A stretch of DNA of 64,000 bases from Bacillota bacterium (GCA_023387935.1 JAEWHG010000131.1:1-64000); one strand, 5' to 3'. Shown: positions 48,179 through 58,328, counted from the first letter of the stretch. The notes: a model not told the origin generated them from the letters alone. Numbers and translations: made by a program.

Positions 48179-49372
48179 ATGAAAATTTTAGTAGTGAACT
48201 GTGGTAGTTCTTCATTAAAATATCAATTTATTAATATGGAAAATGAAGAAGTAATAGCAAAGGGTTTAGCTGAAAGAATCGGAATTGAAGGTTCTGTGGT
48301 TAAACATGAAACTATCGGTAAAGATAAAGTTGTTATCGAAGAAAAAATGGACGACCATAAGGCAGCAATTCAAATTGTGCTAAATGCATTAGTAGATCCT
48401 AACTATGGGGCTATTAAATCAATGGATGAAATATCTGCAGTTGGTCATCGTGTAGTTCATGGTGGTGAGGAATTTTCAGATTCAGTGCTTATAACAGAGG
48501 AAGTAAAAAAAGCATTAGAAAAATGCTCCGATATTGCTCCATTACATAACCCACCAAATTTAATGGGAATTTACGCTTGTGAAGAAATACTACCAAATGT
48601 TCCAATGGTAGGTGTGTTTGATACTGCATTCCATCAAACAATGCCTAATGACTCATTTATATATGCACTGCCATATGAATTGTATGAAACACATAGAATC
48701 AGAAGATATGGATTCCACGGAACATCTCATAAATATGTAGCTAATAAAGCTGCCGAAATTCTTGGAAATCCTATTGAAAATTTAAAAATAATTACTTGTC
48801 ACTTAGGAAATGGTGCAAGTATTACTGCTGTAGATGGTGGAAAATCTGTAGATACAAGTATGGGCTTTACTCCATTAGAGGGACTAGCTATGGGAACAAG
48901 ATGTGGTGATATAGATCCTGCAATTATTACGTTTCTAATGGAAAAAGAGAATCTATCTAGCGCACAGGTTAATGAAATAATGAATAAAAAGTCTGGAGTT
49001 TTAGGAATCTCAGGAGTTAGTAGTGACTTTAGAGATATAGAACAAGCTGCTGAAGAAGGAAATGAAAGAGCTCAATTAGCACTTAATGTATATCACAAGA
49101 AGGTTACTAAATACATTGGTTCTTATGCTGCTGAAATGGGTGGGGTAGATGCAATCGTATTTACAGCTGGATTAGGAGAAAACTCTCCTGATACACGTAA
49201 AGAGGTTTGCAAGAACCTTGAATTCTTAGGAATAAAAATTGATGACGAGAAGAATAATGTAAGAGGAAAAGAAAGAATTGTAAGTACGGATGATTCTAAG
49301 GTTAAAGTATTATTAATACCTACAAATGAAGAGCTTGCTATTGCACGTGAAACTAAAAATATAGTAAAATAA
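48179..49372 (+). CDS. ackA: Acetate kinase
   Basis: Makes ATP and acetate from acetyl phosphate. [55 protein letters not shown] and [10 protein letters not shown] are all conserved; 397 residues is normal. AAGGAGG lies upstream. The pta gene that often precedes ackA in Clostridia is not here; tmcAL lies in the opposite direction instead. Confidence 0.98.
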   Translation: MKILVVNCGSSSLKYQFINMENEEVIAKGLAERIGIEGSVVKHETIGKDKVVIEEKMDDHKAAIQIVLNALVDPNYGAIKSMDEISAVGHRVVHGGEEFSDSVLITEEVKKALEKCSDIAPLHNPPNLMGIYACEEILPNVPMVGVFDTAFHQTMPNDSFIYALPYELYETHRIRRYGFHGTSHKYVANKAAEILGNPIENLKIITCHLGNGASITAVDGGKSVDTSMGFTPLEGLAMGTRCGDIDPAIITFLMEKENLSSAQVNEIMNKKSGVLGISGVSSDFRDIEQAAEEGNERAQLALNVYHKKVTKYIGSYAAEMGGVDAIVFTAGLGENSPDTRKEVCKNLEFLGIKIDDEKNNVRGKERIVSTDDSKVKVLLIPTNEELAIARETKNIVK

Positions 49373-49376
49373 TATT

Positions 49377-49401
49377 AAAGGGTAGGGCTTCCTACCTTTT
49401 G
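49377..49401 (+). terminator. Rho-independent terminator after ackA
   Basis: AAAGGGTAGG (49377-49386) pairs with CCTACCTTTT (49391-49400), ten pairs with one G-U, around GCTT. Confidence 0.8.
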
Positions 49402-49468
49402 AAATTTAATATTAAGAAAACTTAATGTAGTTGCAATAATAGAACTCTTTGCTATCAAGATAAAATAC

Positions 49469-49497
49469 TTGACAAACAAAAAAATCATTTGTATAAT
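49469..49497 (+). promoter_or_regulatory. Consensus sigma-A promoter of yceD-rpmF
   Basis: TTGACA (49469-49474), exactly 17 bases, TATAAT (49492-49497): a full consensus match and the strongest promoter seen in the window. It fits a ribosomal protein unit. Confidence 0.88.
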
Positions 49498-49528
49498 CAA
49501 TCTTAGCGATATGATCGAGGTGATGGCT

Positions 49529-50065
49529 ATGAAATTTGATATAGATAATATGAAAAAAGGGGATAAGAAAACCCTAAATTTAGATTTCGCCTTAGATCTT
49601 GATACCATTGATTATTATGGTGATATCATAAATGTAGTGTCACCTGTTGATGTGAATGGTACAATATATGTAATTGATGATAGGCTGTATATAAATTTAG
49701 GAATTAAAGCAGATATGCAGGTAAACTGTAGTCGGTGTCTTGAATCCTTTACCTATCAATTTAAATCAAGTATAAATGCAGAGTTTGTTCGTGATAATTC
49801 ATCTACTCCTCCTGTTGAAGAGTTAGATGAAGATATAATTTATTATAAAGAAAGCACTGTGGATCTTGATGAATTAATAAAAGAAAATATTATCATGAAC
49901 ATTCCAATGAAACTTGTATGTGATAAAAGTTGTCAAGGGCTTTGCTCAATCTGTGGCAAAAAATTAAAAGATAGTTCATGCGATTGTTATGAAAATGAGC
50001 AATCTCAAAATGAATATCTGGATCCTAGATTAGCTAAGCTTAAGGAATTGTTAGAACAAGATTAA
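49529..50065 (+). CDS. yceD: YceD family protein (DUF177)
   Basis: The ~178-residue protein shows the DUF177 pattern with [12 protein letters not shown] and a C-terminal cysteine set ([16 protein letters not shown] and CDCYE) likely to bind zinc. The family is tied to rRNA/ribosome supply and is nearly always followed by rpmF, as here. ATG 49529 is 6 bases behind GAGGTG; earlier in-frame starts lie at or before the promoter. Confidence 0.92.
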   Translation: MKFDIDNMKKGDKKTLNLDFALDLDTIDYYGDIINVVSPVDVNGTIYVIDDRLYINLGIKADMQVNCSRCLESFTYQFKSSINAEFVRDNSSTPPVEELDEDIIYYKESTVDLDELIKENIIMNIPMKLVCDKSCQGLCSICGKKLKDSSCDCYENEQSQNEYLDPRLAKLKELLEQD

Positions 50066-50078
50066 GGAGGTGTTAAGC

Positions 50079-50258
50079 ATGGCGGTACCAAAGCGAAAAA
50101 CTGGAAAATCTAAAAGAAATATGAGAAGAGCTGCTAACTCAAAATATACTGCAGTAGGTGTTGTAAAATGCCCACAGTGTCACGAGCCAAAGTTACCTCA
50201 CAGAGTATGTCCTGAATGTGGATATTACAAAAACAAAGAGGTTGTTGCAGCTCAATAA
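50079..50258 (+). CDS. rpmF: 50S ribosomal protein L32
   Basis: A 59-residue protein starting [17 protein letters not shown] with the zinc ribbon CPQCHEPK...CPECGYY (two C-x2-C pairs). AAGGAGGTG lies before ATG 50079. Ends the yceD-rpmF unit before a strong terminator, so it is separated from the fatty acid genes. Confidence 0.97.
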   Translation: MAVPKRKTGKSKRNMRRAANSKYTAVGVVKCPQCHEPKLPHRVCPECGYYKNKEVVAAQ

Positions 50259-50277
50259 TATATTATATAAATATAGG

Positions 50278-50327
50278 AAAAATAGTAATGTATACATTTA
50301 TGAATGTAGTGCATTACTATTTTTTTA
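50278..50327 (+). terminator. Terminator after rpmF
   Basis: AATAGTAATG (50281-50290) pairs perfectly with CATTACTATT (50312-50321); A and T flanks extend the stem, and an inner TACATT/AATGTA helix caps it. Seven T follow. Confidence 0.88.
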
Positions 50328-50397
50328 TTCTAATTTAGATATTACTATTACATAAAGATATCTAATGTAAAATATTTTTTAAAAAAATATATAATAC

Positions 50398-50426
50398 TTG
50401 ATTTTTTTAAAAATAGAATGTATACT
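50398..50426 (+). promoter_or_regulatory. Sigma-A promoter of the fap operon
   Basis: TTGATT (50398-50403), 17 bases, TATACT (50421-50426), with a FapR-type operator starting 4 bases later. Confidence 0.75.
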
Positions 50427-50430
50427 TTAT

Positions 50431-50461
50431 ATTATAACCAGGTACTAATTTTTAGTACTAA
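50431..50461. promoter_or_regulatory. FapR operator
   Basis: Read on the minus strand, 50448-50431 gives TTAGTACCTGGTTATAAT, very close to the B. subtilis FapR site TTAGTACCTAGTCTTAAT. A further TTAGTACTAA half (50452-50461) follows. It lies over the transcript start, as expected for autoregulation lifted by malonyl-CoA. Confidence 0.75.
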
Positions 50462-50476
50462 GTCGAGGTGACTATA

Positions 50477-51046
50477 TTGAATAAAACTATAAAACTAAGC
50501 AAAACCAACAGACAAAGTAAGTTATTGGAATTATTAAAGGAAGATCCGTTTGTAACGGATGAAGATTTATCGGAAGCTTTTAAAGTTAGTATACAAACGA
50601 TTCGACTAGATCGACTAGAACTGGGGATTCCTGAACTTAGACAACGTATTAAAAATGTTGCAGAAAAAAACTATGAAAAGGTTCGTAGTATAGTTGGTAC
50701 TGAAATTGTTGGAGAGTTGGTTGATTTAAATCTAGGAACTAGCGGGATATCTATTTTAGAGACAACGGCTGAAATGGCTTTTAGTAAAACGAATATAGTG
50801 AGAGGCCATCATATTTTTTCCCAGGCTGAATCATTAGCTATGGCTGTAGTAGATGCAGAAGTAGCATTAACGGGAGTTTCTAATATTAAATATCTAAGCC
50901 CTGTAAGTGCGGGTGACAAACTGATAGCTAAAGCTGAAGTTACCAGAGTTAGGGGTAACAATCATTTTGTACATGTTAAAGTATACGTTAACCAAATACA
51001 AGTATTTAGGGGTAAGTTCATATTGGTAATAATAAAAAGTAGATAA
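50477..51046 (+). CDS. fapR: Fatty acid biosynthesis repressor FapR
   Basis: FapR represses lipid genes until malonyl-CoA binds its hotdog domain. The DNA-binding part is clear ([20 protein letters not shown], then [13 protein letters not shown]), followed by the ligand domain with [17 protein letters not shown]. ~189 residues, as in Bacillus. TTG 50477 is the start because GAGGTG at 50465-50470 includes the GTG 50468. It heads plsX-fabHKDG-acpP-fabF. Confidence 0.97.
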   Translation: MNKTIKLSKTNRQSKLLELLKEDPFVTDEDLSEAFKVSIQTIRLDRLELGIPELRQRIKNVAEKNYEKVRSIVGTEIVGELVDLNLGTSGISILETTAEMAFSKTNIVRGHHIFSQAESLAMAVVDAEVALTGVSNIKYLSPVSAGDKLIAKAEVTRVRGNNHFVHVKVYVNQIQVFRGKFILVIIKSR

Positions 51047-51057
51047 GGAGGCCAAAT

Positions 51058-52065
51058 ATGAAAGTCGTTATTGATGCAATGGGAGGAGATCATGCTCCAT
51101 TTGTTACGGTTCAAGGAGCAGTAGAGGCTGTTAAGAGTTATGATGTCAATATTATTTTAACAGGTAACCAACCTATGATAGAAAGTGAATTAGCAAAATA
51201 TGAATATCCAAAGGAAAAAATTGAAATAGTTCACTGTAGTGAAAGGATTACAAATGAAGATAAACCTGTAATTTCTATTAGAAAGAAAAAAGATTCTTCC
51301 ATGGTTGTAGCATTGAAACTGGTGAAAGAAAAGAAAGCAGATGCTATTATATCAGCTGGAAATTCGGGAGCATTATTAGCGGGAGGATTACTGGTGTTAG
51401 GAAGAATTAAGGGAATAGATCGTCCGGCTCTTGCGCCTGTATATCCAACAACTAAAGGGGTTTCTGTACTTATAGATGCAGGTGCTAATGCTGATTGCAA
51501 ACCTAGAAATTTCTTGGAATTTGGAATGATGGGTAGTATCTATGCTGAAAAGGTGCTTGGTATTAAAAAACCAAGGGTGTGCACTGTTAATATTGGAATA
51601 GAAGAAGAAAAGGGAAGCGATCTTGTAAAAGCAGCGCATGCCCTTTGTAAAGAAGGTCCCTTTAATTTTCAAGGGAATGTGGAAGCTAGAGATATACCTA
51701 GTGGATATGCAGATGTTATTGTATGTGATGGATTTACTGGTAATGTTATTCTAAAGCTAACTGAAGGTTTAGCATCTTCTATTTTTAGTATGTTAAAGGA
51801 AGAGTTTTTTAAGAACACTTTTAGAAAGATTGGCGCACTTATTTTGAAATCTAGTCTAAAAGATTTTAAAAAGAAAATTGATTATGCTGAATATGGCGGA
51901 GCACCACTTTTAGGTGTTAAAGGTGTATTAATCAAAGCTCACGGAAGTTCCGATGGAAAAGCTATAAAAAACGCAGTAAGACAGTCGATTAAATTTATTA
52001 ATAATAATGTAATTGAAGACATTGCTAGTGAAATTACTAGTTTAGGAGTTGATACACTTGAATAA
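51058..52065 (+). CDS. plsX: Phosphate acyltransferase PlsX
   Basis: Makes acyl-phosphate from acyl-ACP for Pls[26 protein letters not shown] and [14 protein letters not shown] are characteristic; 335 residues. AAGGAGG precedes the ATG. The fabH start lies 8 bases inside its end, so the two are translationally coupled. Confidence 0.97.
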   Translation: MKVVIDAMGGDHAPFVTVQGAVEAVKSYDVNIILTGNQPMIESELAKYEYPKEKIEIVHCSERITNEDKPVISIRKKKDSSMVVALKLVKEKKADAIISAGNSGALLAGGLLVLGRIKGIDRPALAPVYPTTKGVSVLIDAGANADCKPRNFLEFGMMGSIYAEKVLGIKKPRVCTVNIGIEEEKGSDLVKAAHALCKEGPFNFQGNVEARDIPSGYADVIVCDGFTGNVILKLTEGLASSIFSMLKEEFFKNTFRKIGALILKSSLKDFKKKIDYAEYGGAPLLGVKGVLIKAHGSSDGKAIKNAVRQSIKFINNNVIEDIASEITSLGVDTLE

Positions 52066-53053
52066 ATTTATTTCAGTTGGTATCACGGGCACAGGAAGTT
52101 ATCTTCCAGAGAAAATACGAACTAATTTTGAACTAGAAAATATGGTAGATACAACTGATGAGTGGATTATAACTAGGACAGGAATATCAGAGCGTAGGAT
52201 TGCTGACGATAAATCTGCTACATCAGATTTGGCTACAGGTGCTGCTATTAAAGCAATTGAAGCTGCAGGCTTATCCCCTGATGATATCGATTTAATTGTA
52301 GTGGCTACAGTAACGCCAGATATGGCTTTTCCTTCTACAGCTTGTATCGTCCAAAAGAATATAGGAGCAAAAAATGCTGTAGCTTTTGATATTGAAGCAG
52401 CATGCTCAGGCTTTATTTATGGCATGACAATTGGAGAACAGTTCATTAAAACTGGTTTATATAAAAATGTGTTAGTAATTGGGGCTGAAACCTTAAGTAA
52501 AATCCTTAACTGGAATGATAGAAACACCTGTGTTTTATTTGGAGATGGGGCTGGAGCTGTTGTATTGCAACCAGTGAAAGATGGGTATGGAATACTATCG
52601 AGCAGTCTAGGAGCGGATGGAGCTGGTGGAGATTATTTAACAGTGCCAGCAGGTGGATCTAGAATGCCAACATCTATTGAAACTGTAAGTAACAACTTGC
52701 ATTATGTGCAAATGGATGGAAGTGAGGTTTTTAAATTTGCTGTAAGAATTATGGCAAAATCTGCTTTGCAAGCCATTGAAAATAGTGGTCTTAGTTTAGA
52801 GGACATCGACTATATGGTTCCCCACCAAGCTAATATAAGAATTATAGAGGCTGCCGCAAAGCGGCTTAATCTAGATATCAGCAAAGTACATGTCAACTTA
52901 AATAATTATGGCAATATGTCTGCAGCCTCTGTTCCAGTTGCTTTAGATGAAGCTGTTAGACAAGGCAAAATTAAAGAAGGGCAAATCGTAACTTTAGTTG
53001 CTTTTGGTGGAGGCTTAACATGGGGCTCCTCTGTAATTAGATGGGCAAAATAG
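52058..53053 (+). CDS. fabH: Beta-ketoacyl-ACP synthase III
   Basis: Starts fatty acid chains from acyl-CoA and malonyl-ACP. Catalytic residues: Cys in EAACSGF (~residue 115), His in VPHQANIRI and Asn in [12 protein letters not shown]. ~331 residues. TTG 52058 is 9 bases from AGGAG; TTG 52049 would directly abut it and is rejected. Confidence 0.97.
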   Translation: MNKFISVGITGTGSYLPEKIRTNFELENMVDTTDEWIITRTGISERRIADDKSATSDLATGAAIKAIEAAGLSPDDIDLIVVATVTPDMAFPSTACIVQKNIGAKNAVAFDIEAACSGFIYGMTIGEQFIKTGLYKNVLVIGAETLSKILNWNDRNTCVLFGDGAGAVVLQPVKDGYGILSSSLGADGAGGDYLTVPAGGSRMPTSIETVSNNLHYVQMDGSEVFKFAVRIMAKSALQAIENSGLSLEDIDYMVPHQANIRIIEAAAKRLNLDISKVHVNLNNYGNMSAASVPVALDEAVRQGKIKEGQIVTLVAFGGGLTWGSSVIRWAK

Positions 53054-53060
53054 TTCTTGT

Positions 53061-53083
53061 CTAGTAATATTATCAATTACTAG
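53061..53083. promoter_or_regulatory. Palindrome between fabH and fabK
   Basis: CTAGTAAT (53061-53068) and ATTACTAG (53076-53083) are perfect inverted halves. The next bases (TGGTACTAGG) extend into a FapR-like half site when read on the minus strand (TAGTACC). It could be a weak internal operator or a hairpin. Confidence 0.35.
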
Positions 53084-53119
53084 TGGTACTAGGTTTCATA
53101 TTGTATGGGAGGTAAATGC

Positions 53120-54070
53120 ATGTTTAAAACAAGAATTTGTAAAATATTAAATATTGAATATCCTATTATACAGGGTGGCATGGCTTGGGTTGCTACGGCT
53201 GAACTTGCTGCCGCTGTTTCAGAAGCAGGAGGATTGGGCATGATTGGTGCAGGGAATGCTCCTGGAGAAGTTGTAGAGAGGGAAATTCTAAAAATAAAAA
53301 AAATGACGAATAAACCATTTGGTGTAAACATTATGCTATTATCCCCCTTTGTTGATGAAGTAGTAGATATTGTTTGTAAATATGGGGTTTCAGTAGTTAC
53401 AACTGGTGCAGGAAACCCTGGCAGATTTATGGAAAAATTTAAAAATATTGGTACAAAGGTTATTCCTGTCATTCCATCTGTTGCACTTGCAAAAAGAATG
53501 GAAGCTTTAGGTGCAGATGCATTAGTAGTGGAAGGAACTGAAGCCGGTGGACATATAGGAGAGCTTACTACAATGGCACTAACACCACAGGTAGTGGACG
53601 CAGTTAGTATACCTGTTATCGCAGCTGGAGGAATTGGAGATGGCAGAGGATTACTGGCAGCCCTATCCTTAGGTGCCGAAGGTGTACAGATGGGAACAAG
53701 ATTTGTTTGTGCTGAAGAATGTATAGCTCACATTAACTATAAACAAAAAATAATTGATGCTAAGGATAGAGATGCAGTTGTTACTGCAAGGGTAACGGGA
53801 CATCCTGTAAGAGTCCTAAAGAACAAATTAGCAAGAGACTTTAATAAATTAGAGAAAGATGGAGTCACTGCAGAAGAAATAGAGAAATTAGGTCAAGGTA
53901 AGCTTAAAATAGCAGTAATTGATGGAGAAGTAGAAAATGGATCTGTAATGGCAGGCCAGATTGCTGGTATGGTTTCTAAAATTCAGCCATGTAAGGAAAT
54001 AATAGAAGAAATTATATTAGATGCACAGAAGCAACTTGCTTTTGTGAGTAAGCTTAATAGGGAGGAATAA
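53120..54070 (+). CDS. fabK: Enoyl-ACP reductase II (FMN)
   Basis: Flavin-dependent last step of the elongation cycle, replacing FabI. MFKTRICKILNIEYPIIQGG, AVSEAGGLGMIGAGN, VVEGTEAGGHIGE and AAGGIGDGRGL show the nitronate-monooxygenase-like barrel. ~316 residues. ATG 53120 has GGAGG 7 bases ahead; ATG 53105 is upstream of that site. FabK makes cells insensitive to FabI inhibitors such as triclosan, a known family property. Confidence 0.96.
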   Translation: MFKTRICKILNIEYPIIQGGMAWVATAELAAAVSEAGGLGMIGAGNAPGEVVEREILKIKKMTNKPFGVNIMLLSPFVDEVVDIVCKYGVSVVTTGAGNPGRFMEKFKNIGTKVIPVIPSVALAKRMEALGADALVVEGTEAGGHIGELTTMALTPQVVDAVSIPVIAAGGIGDGRGLLAALSLGAEGVQMGTRFVCAEECIAHINYKQKIIDAKDRDAVVTARVTGHPVRVLKNKLARDFNKLEKDGVTAEEIEKLGQGKLKIAVIDGEVENGSVMAGQIAGMVSKIQPCKEIIEEIILDAQKQLAFVSKLNREE

Positions 54071-54072
54071 CC

Positions 54073-55023
54073 GTGGGGAAAATAGCATTTGTTTTTCCGG
54101 GTCAAGGTGCCCAATATGTAGGAATGGGAAAAGATTTTTTCGAAAACTTTTCTATTGCCAAGAGTATCTTTGATGAAGCTAGCAATGAAATAAATACGGA
54201 TATGGAAAAACTTTGTTTTGAAGGACCAGAACATGAATTAATGAAGACGGAGAATACCCAACCTGCTATTCTAACTACTTCAATTGCGATGTTAAAGGTA
54301 TTGGAAAATGAGGGTTTTGACTGCAGTATAACTGCAGGCTTAAGCTTAGGTGAGTATGCTTCATTAGTTAAATCTAAAGTGCTTTCCTTTAAAGATGCAG
54401 TTCGATTAGTAAAAAATAGAGGGAAGTATATGCAGGAAGAAGTGCCTATGGGAGTAGGTACCATGGCAGCTATTTTAGGATTAGATAGAGAGCAATTGCA
54501 ATTATGTATAGAAAACACGAAGCAATATGGAATCGTTGAGGCAGCAAACTATAACAGTCCAGGTCAAATAGTTATTTCTGGTGAAGTAAAAGCAGTAGAG
54601 GCTGCTGTTAAAATGGCAGTTGACCTTGGAGCTAAAAAGGCTGTTATATTACCAGTTAGCGCACCTTTTCACTGTAGTTTACTCAGAGGAGCTGGTGAAA
54701 AGTTAAAGAAAGATCTTGAACTATTGGAAATTAATGATCCTCAGGTTCCTATTGTAACTAATGTAGAAGCAGCCATATTATCTTCTAGAATTAAGGTTAT
54801 ACCATCTTTAGTTCAGCAAATAAGCAAATCTGTACTATGGGAAGACTCTATCTCATTAATGTTAAATGAAGGAGTAGATCATTTTATAGAAATTGGCCCA
54901 GGTAACGCATTATCTTCTTTTATAAAAAGAATAGCTAAAACAAAAGAGAAGAAGGTAAAAACTTATAATGTAGAGGACGTTAATAGCTTTAAGGAATTAT
55001 TACAAGCAAAATTGGAGGTGTAA
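54073..55023 (+). CDS. fabD: Malonyl-CoA:ACP transacylase
   Basis: FVFPGQGAQYVGMGKD at the start, the catalytic serine in GLSLGEYASL and the catalytic His in SAPFHCSLL are intact; 316 residues. GTG start with GGGAGG 7 bases upstream. It begins 2 bases after the fabK stop. Confidence 0.97.
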   Translation: MGKIAFVFPGQGAQYVGMGKDFFENFSIAKSIFDEASNEINTDMEKLCFEGPEHELMKTENTQPAILTTSIAMLKVLENEGFDCSITAGLSLGEYASLVKSKVLSFKDAVRLVKNRGKYMQEEVPMGVGTMAAILGLDREQLQLCIENTKQYGIVEAANYNSPGQIVISGEVKAVEAAVKMAVDLGAKKAVILPVSAPFHCSLLRGAGEKLKKDLELLEINDPQVPIVTNVEAAILSSRIKVIPSLVQQISKSVLWEDSISLMLNEGVDHFIEIGPGNALSSFIKRIAKTKEKKVKTYNVEDVNSFKELLQAKLEV

Positions 55024-55025
55024 AT

Positions 55026-55769
55026 TTGAATCTAGTAGGTAAAACAGCCTTAGTAACAGGCGGATCTAGAGGAATAGGTAGATCAATTGCCTTAGCCCTA
55101 GCTAACGAGGGCGCCAATGTTATTATAAACTATACAAGTAATGAAGAAAGGGCGCTTAAGGTTGTAGAGGAAATTGAAAGCTTTAATGTTAAAGCCTTAG
55201 CCATTAAAGCAAATGTTTCTAGAACAGAAGAAATAAAAGAAATGATGGATAGAATTGAAGAAGTGTTTGATGGTATTGATATTTTAGTTAACAATGCAGG
55301 AATTACACGTGATAACTTAGTTATCAAAATGAAAGAAGAGGACTGGGATCAGGTAATGGATATAAACTTAAAGGGTGTATTCCTATGCACGAAAGCAGTC
55401 CTTAGAAAAATGATAAAACAAAAACATGGTAGGATTATTAATTTATCATCAGTAGTAGGTGTTGTAGGGAACCCTGGTCAAGTAAATTATTGTGCATCCA
55501 AAGCCGGTGTTATTGGTTTTACAAAATCACTTGCAAAAGAAGTAGCAGGAAAAAATATTACGGTAAATGCCATTGCACCAGGATTTATTGAAACAGATAT
55601 GACAAATGCCCTGCCTGATAAGGTAAAGGAAGCTATGGTGGAAGTAATTCCGATGAAAAAATATGGTAGACCTGAAGATATTGCAAATTTAGCTGTGTTT
55701 TTAAGTGGTGATGGTGCTAACTATATTACCGGTCAAGTGATTCACGTAGATGGTGGAATGGCAATGTAG
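55026..55769 (+). CDS. fabG: 3-oxoacyl-ACP reductase
   Basis: NADPH-dependent SDR of 247 residues: TGGSRGIGRSIALA, NNAGITRDN, catalytic SSVVGVVGNPGQVNYCASK (Ser, Tyr, Lys) and PGFIETDM. TTG start, 5-6 bases behind GGAGGTG at the end of fabD. Confidence 0.97.
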   Translation: MNLVGKTALVTGGSRGIGRSIALALANEGANVIINYTSNEERALKVVEEIESFNVKALAIKANVSRTEEIKEMMDRIEEVFDGIDILVNNAGITRDNLVIKMKEEDWDQVMDINLKGVFLCTKAVLRKMIKQKHGRIINLSSVVGVVGNPGQVNYCASKAGVIGFTKSLAKEVAGKNITVNAIAPGFIETDMTNALPDKVKEAMVEVIPMKKYGRPEDIANLAVFLSGDGANYITGQVIHVDGGMAM

Positions 55770-55810
55770 TTTTAAAATAAAAATAAAATAAAAAAATTGG
55801 AGGAATTTAT

Positions 55811-56041
55811 ATGTCATTTGAAAAAGTTGTTAAAATTATTGGGGATCAATTAGGAATAGAGGATGTTAGTGAAATTACTAGAGGTACTTCTTTAATGAAG
55901 GATTTGGAAGCAGATTCATTAGATGCAGTTGAAATTGTTATGGGAATTGAGGATGAATTTGGTATTGAAATTCCAGACGATGAAGCTGAGAAATTTAAAA
56001 ATATTGGTGATATTGTTGATTATGTAGAATCAAATAAATAG
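55811..56041 (+). CDS. acpP: Acyl carrier protein
   Basis: 76 residues, with the phosphopantetheine serine in EADSLDAVEIVM and the acidic helix pattern of ACP. GGAGG lies before the ATG. A small hairpin after it may adjust the ratio to fabF. Confidence 0.97.
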   Translation: MSFEKVVKIIGDQLGIEDVSEITRGTSLMKDLEADSLDAVEIVMGIEDEFGIEIPDDEAEKFKNIGDIVDYVESNK

Positions 56042-56048
56042 TAAATTT

Positions 56049-56072
56049 AATCCCGATTTAGTCGGGATTTTA
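56049..56072 (+). terminator. Weak terminator/attenuator between acpP and fabF
   Basis: AATCCCGA (56049-56056) pairs with TCGGGATT (56062-56069), followed by TTAT. Short T run implies partial read-through into fabF. Confidence 0.65.
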
Positions 56073-56091
56073 TAATGAAGGAGTGTGCATT

Positions 56092-57330
56092 ATGAAAAGA
56101 AGAGTTGTTGTAACAGGAATGGGGTGTATTACTCCTGTTGGAATTGGAAAAGAAAAATTTTGGAACTCTTTAGTATCTGGTATCTCTGGAATTGATTATA
56201 TTACTAGGTTTGATGCTGCTGAGTTTGCTACTAAAATTGCAGGTGAAGTAAAAGACTTTAATCCTGAGAATTATATTGAAAAAAGAGAAGTTAAAAGAAT
56301 GGATAGATTTACGCAATTTGCTGTAGCTGCTTCAAAGATTGCAGTAGAGGATGCAAAGTTAGAGATAGACAATGTTAATGCAGAACGCTTCGGTGTTGTT
56401 CTTGGCTCTGGAATCGGTGGAATGGAGACATTAGAAGAGCAGAGTAAAAAACTATTTGAAAAGGGTCCAAATAGAATAAGTCCTCTTTTTATTCCAATGA
56501 TGATATCCAATATTGGTTCAGGTCAAGTATCCATAGCTCTTGGCGCAAAAGGGCCTAATCAAACTGTGGTTACTGCCTGTGCATCAGCTACCAATGCCAT
56601 TGGAGAAGCCTTTAGAATTATTCAAAACTCTGATGCGGATATAATGATTACTGGAGGTACGGAAGCATCTATTACACCACTATCTATGGCAGGATTCTGC
56701 TCCATGAAAGCTATGTCAACTTATAATGATAATCCACAAGGCGCTAGTAGACCTTTTGATGCAAATAGAGATGGATTTGTAATGGGAGAAGGTGCTGGAA
56801 TTCTTGTAATAGAAGAGTTAGACCATGCGATTAAAAGAGGTGCTACGATCTATGGAGAAATCGTAGGTTATGGTAGTAGCGCAGATGCTTTTCATATTAC
56901 ATCACCTGCACCGAATGGTGAAGGTGGTGCACGAGCCATGGTAAATGCATTAAAAGATGCAGAAATTACTCCGGAAAAAATAGATTATATCAATGCTCAC
57001 GGAACAAGCACTCCTTATAATGACGAATTTGAAACGGAAGCAATTAAGAGTGTATTTAAAGATCATGCATATAAATTATCTATTAACTCTACTAAATCTA
57101 TGACAGGCCATCTTTTAGGTGCAGCTGGCGGAATAGAGGCAATTGTATGTATTATGTCTATTGGTGAGGGCACATTGCACCCTACAATAAATTACGAAAC
57201 ACCAGATCCAAAATGCGATTTAGATTATGTTCCGAATGTTGCTAAGAAACGAAATGTTAATTATGCCCTTTCGAATTCTTTGGGCTTTGGTGGCCACAAT
57301 GCAACCATTATTTTTAAAAAATATGAATAG
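56092..57330 (+). CDS. fabF: Beta-ketoacyl-ACP synthase II
   Basis: Elongating condensing enzyme. Catalytic Cys in [13 protein letters not shown], His residues in [11 protein letters not shown] and [11 protein letters not shown]; ~412 residues. ATG 56092 follows AAGGAG by 8 bases; GTG 56083 overlaps this site. Ends the fap cluster. fabZ and the acc genes are not seen in the window. Confidence 0.98.
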   Translation: MKRRVVVTGMGCITPVGIGKEKFWNSLVSGISGIDYITRFDAAEFATKIAGEVKDFNPENYIEKREVKRMDRFTQFAVAASKIAVEDAKLEIDNVNAERFGVVLGSGIGGMETLEEQSKKLFEKGPNRISPLFIPMMISNIGSGQVSIALGAKGPNQTVVTACASATNAIGEAFRIIQNSDADIMITGGTEASITPLSMAGFCSMKAMSTYNDNPQGASRPFDANRDGFVMGEGAGILVIEELDHAIKRGATIYGEIVGYGSSADAFHITSPAPNGEGGARAMVNALKDAEITPEKIDYINAHGTSTPYNDEFETEAIKSVFKDHAYKLSINSTKSMTGHLLGAAGGIEAIVCIMSIGEGTLHPTINYETPDPKCDLDYVPNVAKKRNVNYALSNSLGFGGHNATIIFKKYE

Positions 57331-57350
57331 TCTCATATAAATATACTTAT

Positions 57351-57386
57351 TATAGGAAGAAGGAAAAAATCTTCCTATATTTTTTT
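57351..57386 (+). terminator. Rho-independent terminator after fabF
   Basis: TATAGGAAGA (57351-57360) pairs perfectly with TCTTCCTATA (57370-57379), then seven T (57380-57386). Repeat copy 3 begins 3 bases later. Confidence 0.9.
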
Positions 57387-57388
57387 GA

Positions 57389-57465
57389 GTATTTAAAATT
57401 TAAAACGGAGTTTTCAAGTGAGCGACGCATAAAGTCTGTAAGTGTAAACGAACAAATTTTATTTT
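57389..57465 (+). repeat. 77-bp interspersed repeat, copy 3
   Basis: Gap-free alignment with the other three copies; left part more diverged, right half (ATAAAGTCTGTAAGTG, then AAACGAACAAATTTTATTTT) well kept. Tandem with copy 4, two bases apart. Confidence 0.8.
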
Positions 57466-57467
57466 AA

Positions 57468-57544
57468 GCACTTGAAATTTAAAATAGAGTTTTAAATTGA
57501 GTGTGCTATAAAGTTTGTGAGTGCTAAGGAACAAATTTTATTTT
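57468..57544 (+). repeat. 77-bp interspersed repeat, copy 4
   Basis: Direct tandem neighbour of copy 3. It begins GCACTTGAAATTT like copy 2 and keeps ATAAAGTTTGTGAGTG and GAACAAATTTTATTTT. It ends 58 bases before rnc. Confidence 0.8.
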
Positions 57545-57602
57545 TGCAATGAAGCTCATAACGTAGTACAATAAAGGAAACTTGGTTATACGGAGGTAGA
57601 AC

Positions 57603-58328
57603 ATGAAATTACATAATAATCGGATAGAAGAAATAAAAGAATTTCAAAATACAATAAAATATGAATTTAAAAATATAAATATTATAAATGAAGCCTTGAC
57701 CCATAGTTCATATACGAATGAGTATAGAAAAAAACATGTTCAAAATAATGAGAGGCTAGAATTCTTAGGAGATTCTGTTTTAAGTATTGTAGTTAGTGAA
57801 TACATTTATTTGAAATATAAAAATTTACCGGAAGGGGAACTTACAAAGGTTAGAGCTAATGTTGTATGTGAACCATCTTTAGCAAATCAGGCAAAGGAAA
57901 TAAACTTAGGAAGATATTTATTATTAGGAAAAGGTGAAGAAGTAACAGGTGGAAGAGAAAGAGTATCCATACTTGCAGACGCTTTTGAAGCAGTCATAGG
58001 CGCATTATATTTAGATGGTGGAATGGACATAGCTGGTAAGTTTATTTTGAATATGTTGTCACATAGCATAGAATTAGCTAGTGAGGGTAATCTTTTTAGG
58101 GACTACAAAACAGATCTGCAAGAGTTATTACAGAGCAAATATGATGAGAAAATAAGCTATAGAGTAGTAGGGGAAACTGGACCGGATCATAATAAAACTT
58201 TTGAAGTAGAAATAGTTCTAGGAAATATGTGCCTGGGCATTGGTCATGGAAAAAGTAAAAAGGAAGCAGAGCAACTGGCTGCTAAAAGTGCATTGGAAAA
58301 GGTGGATATGAAACATGAGAAAAAGTAA
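57603..58328 (+). CDS. rnc: Ribonuclease III
   Basis: Cleaves double-stranded RNA in rRNA processing. The signature NERLEFLGDSVLSIVVSEY and the second acidic site LADAFEAVIGALYLDGG lie in the catalytic domain; a dsRBD (residues ~160-235, KTDLQELLQSKYDEKISYRV) follows. 241 residues. The next gene starts 14 bases inside its end. Confidence 0.97.
   Translation: MKLHNNRIEEIKEFQNTIKYEFKNINIINEALTHSSYTNEYRKKHVQNNERLEFLGDSVLSIVVSEYIYLKYKNLPEGELTKVRANVVCEPSLANQAKEINLGRYLLLGKGEEVTGGRERVSILADAFEAVIGALYLDGGMDIAGKFILNMLSHSIELASEGNLFRDYKTDLQELLQSKYDEKISYRVVGETGPDHNKTFEVEIVLGNMCLGIGHGKSKKEAEQLAAKSALEKVDMKHEKK

Noticed and set aside
57389..57544. Tandem repeat considered as a small CRISPR array
   Set aside because: Two 77-bp units only, separated by 2 bases; no short repeat/unique spacer pattern and no cas gene.
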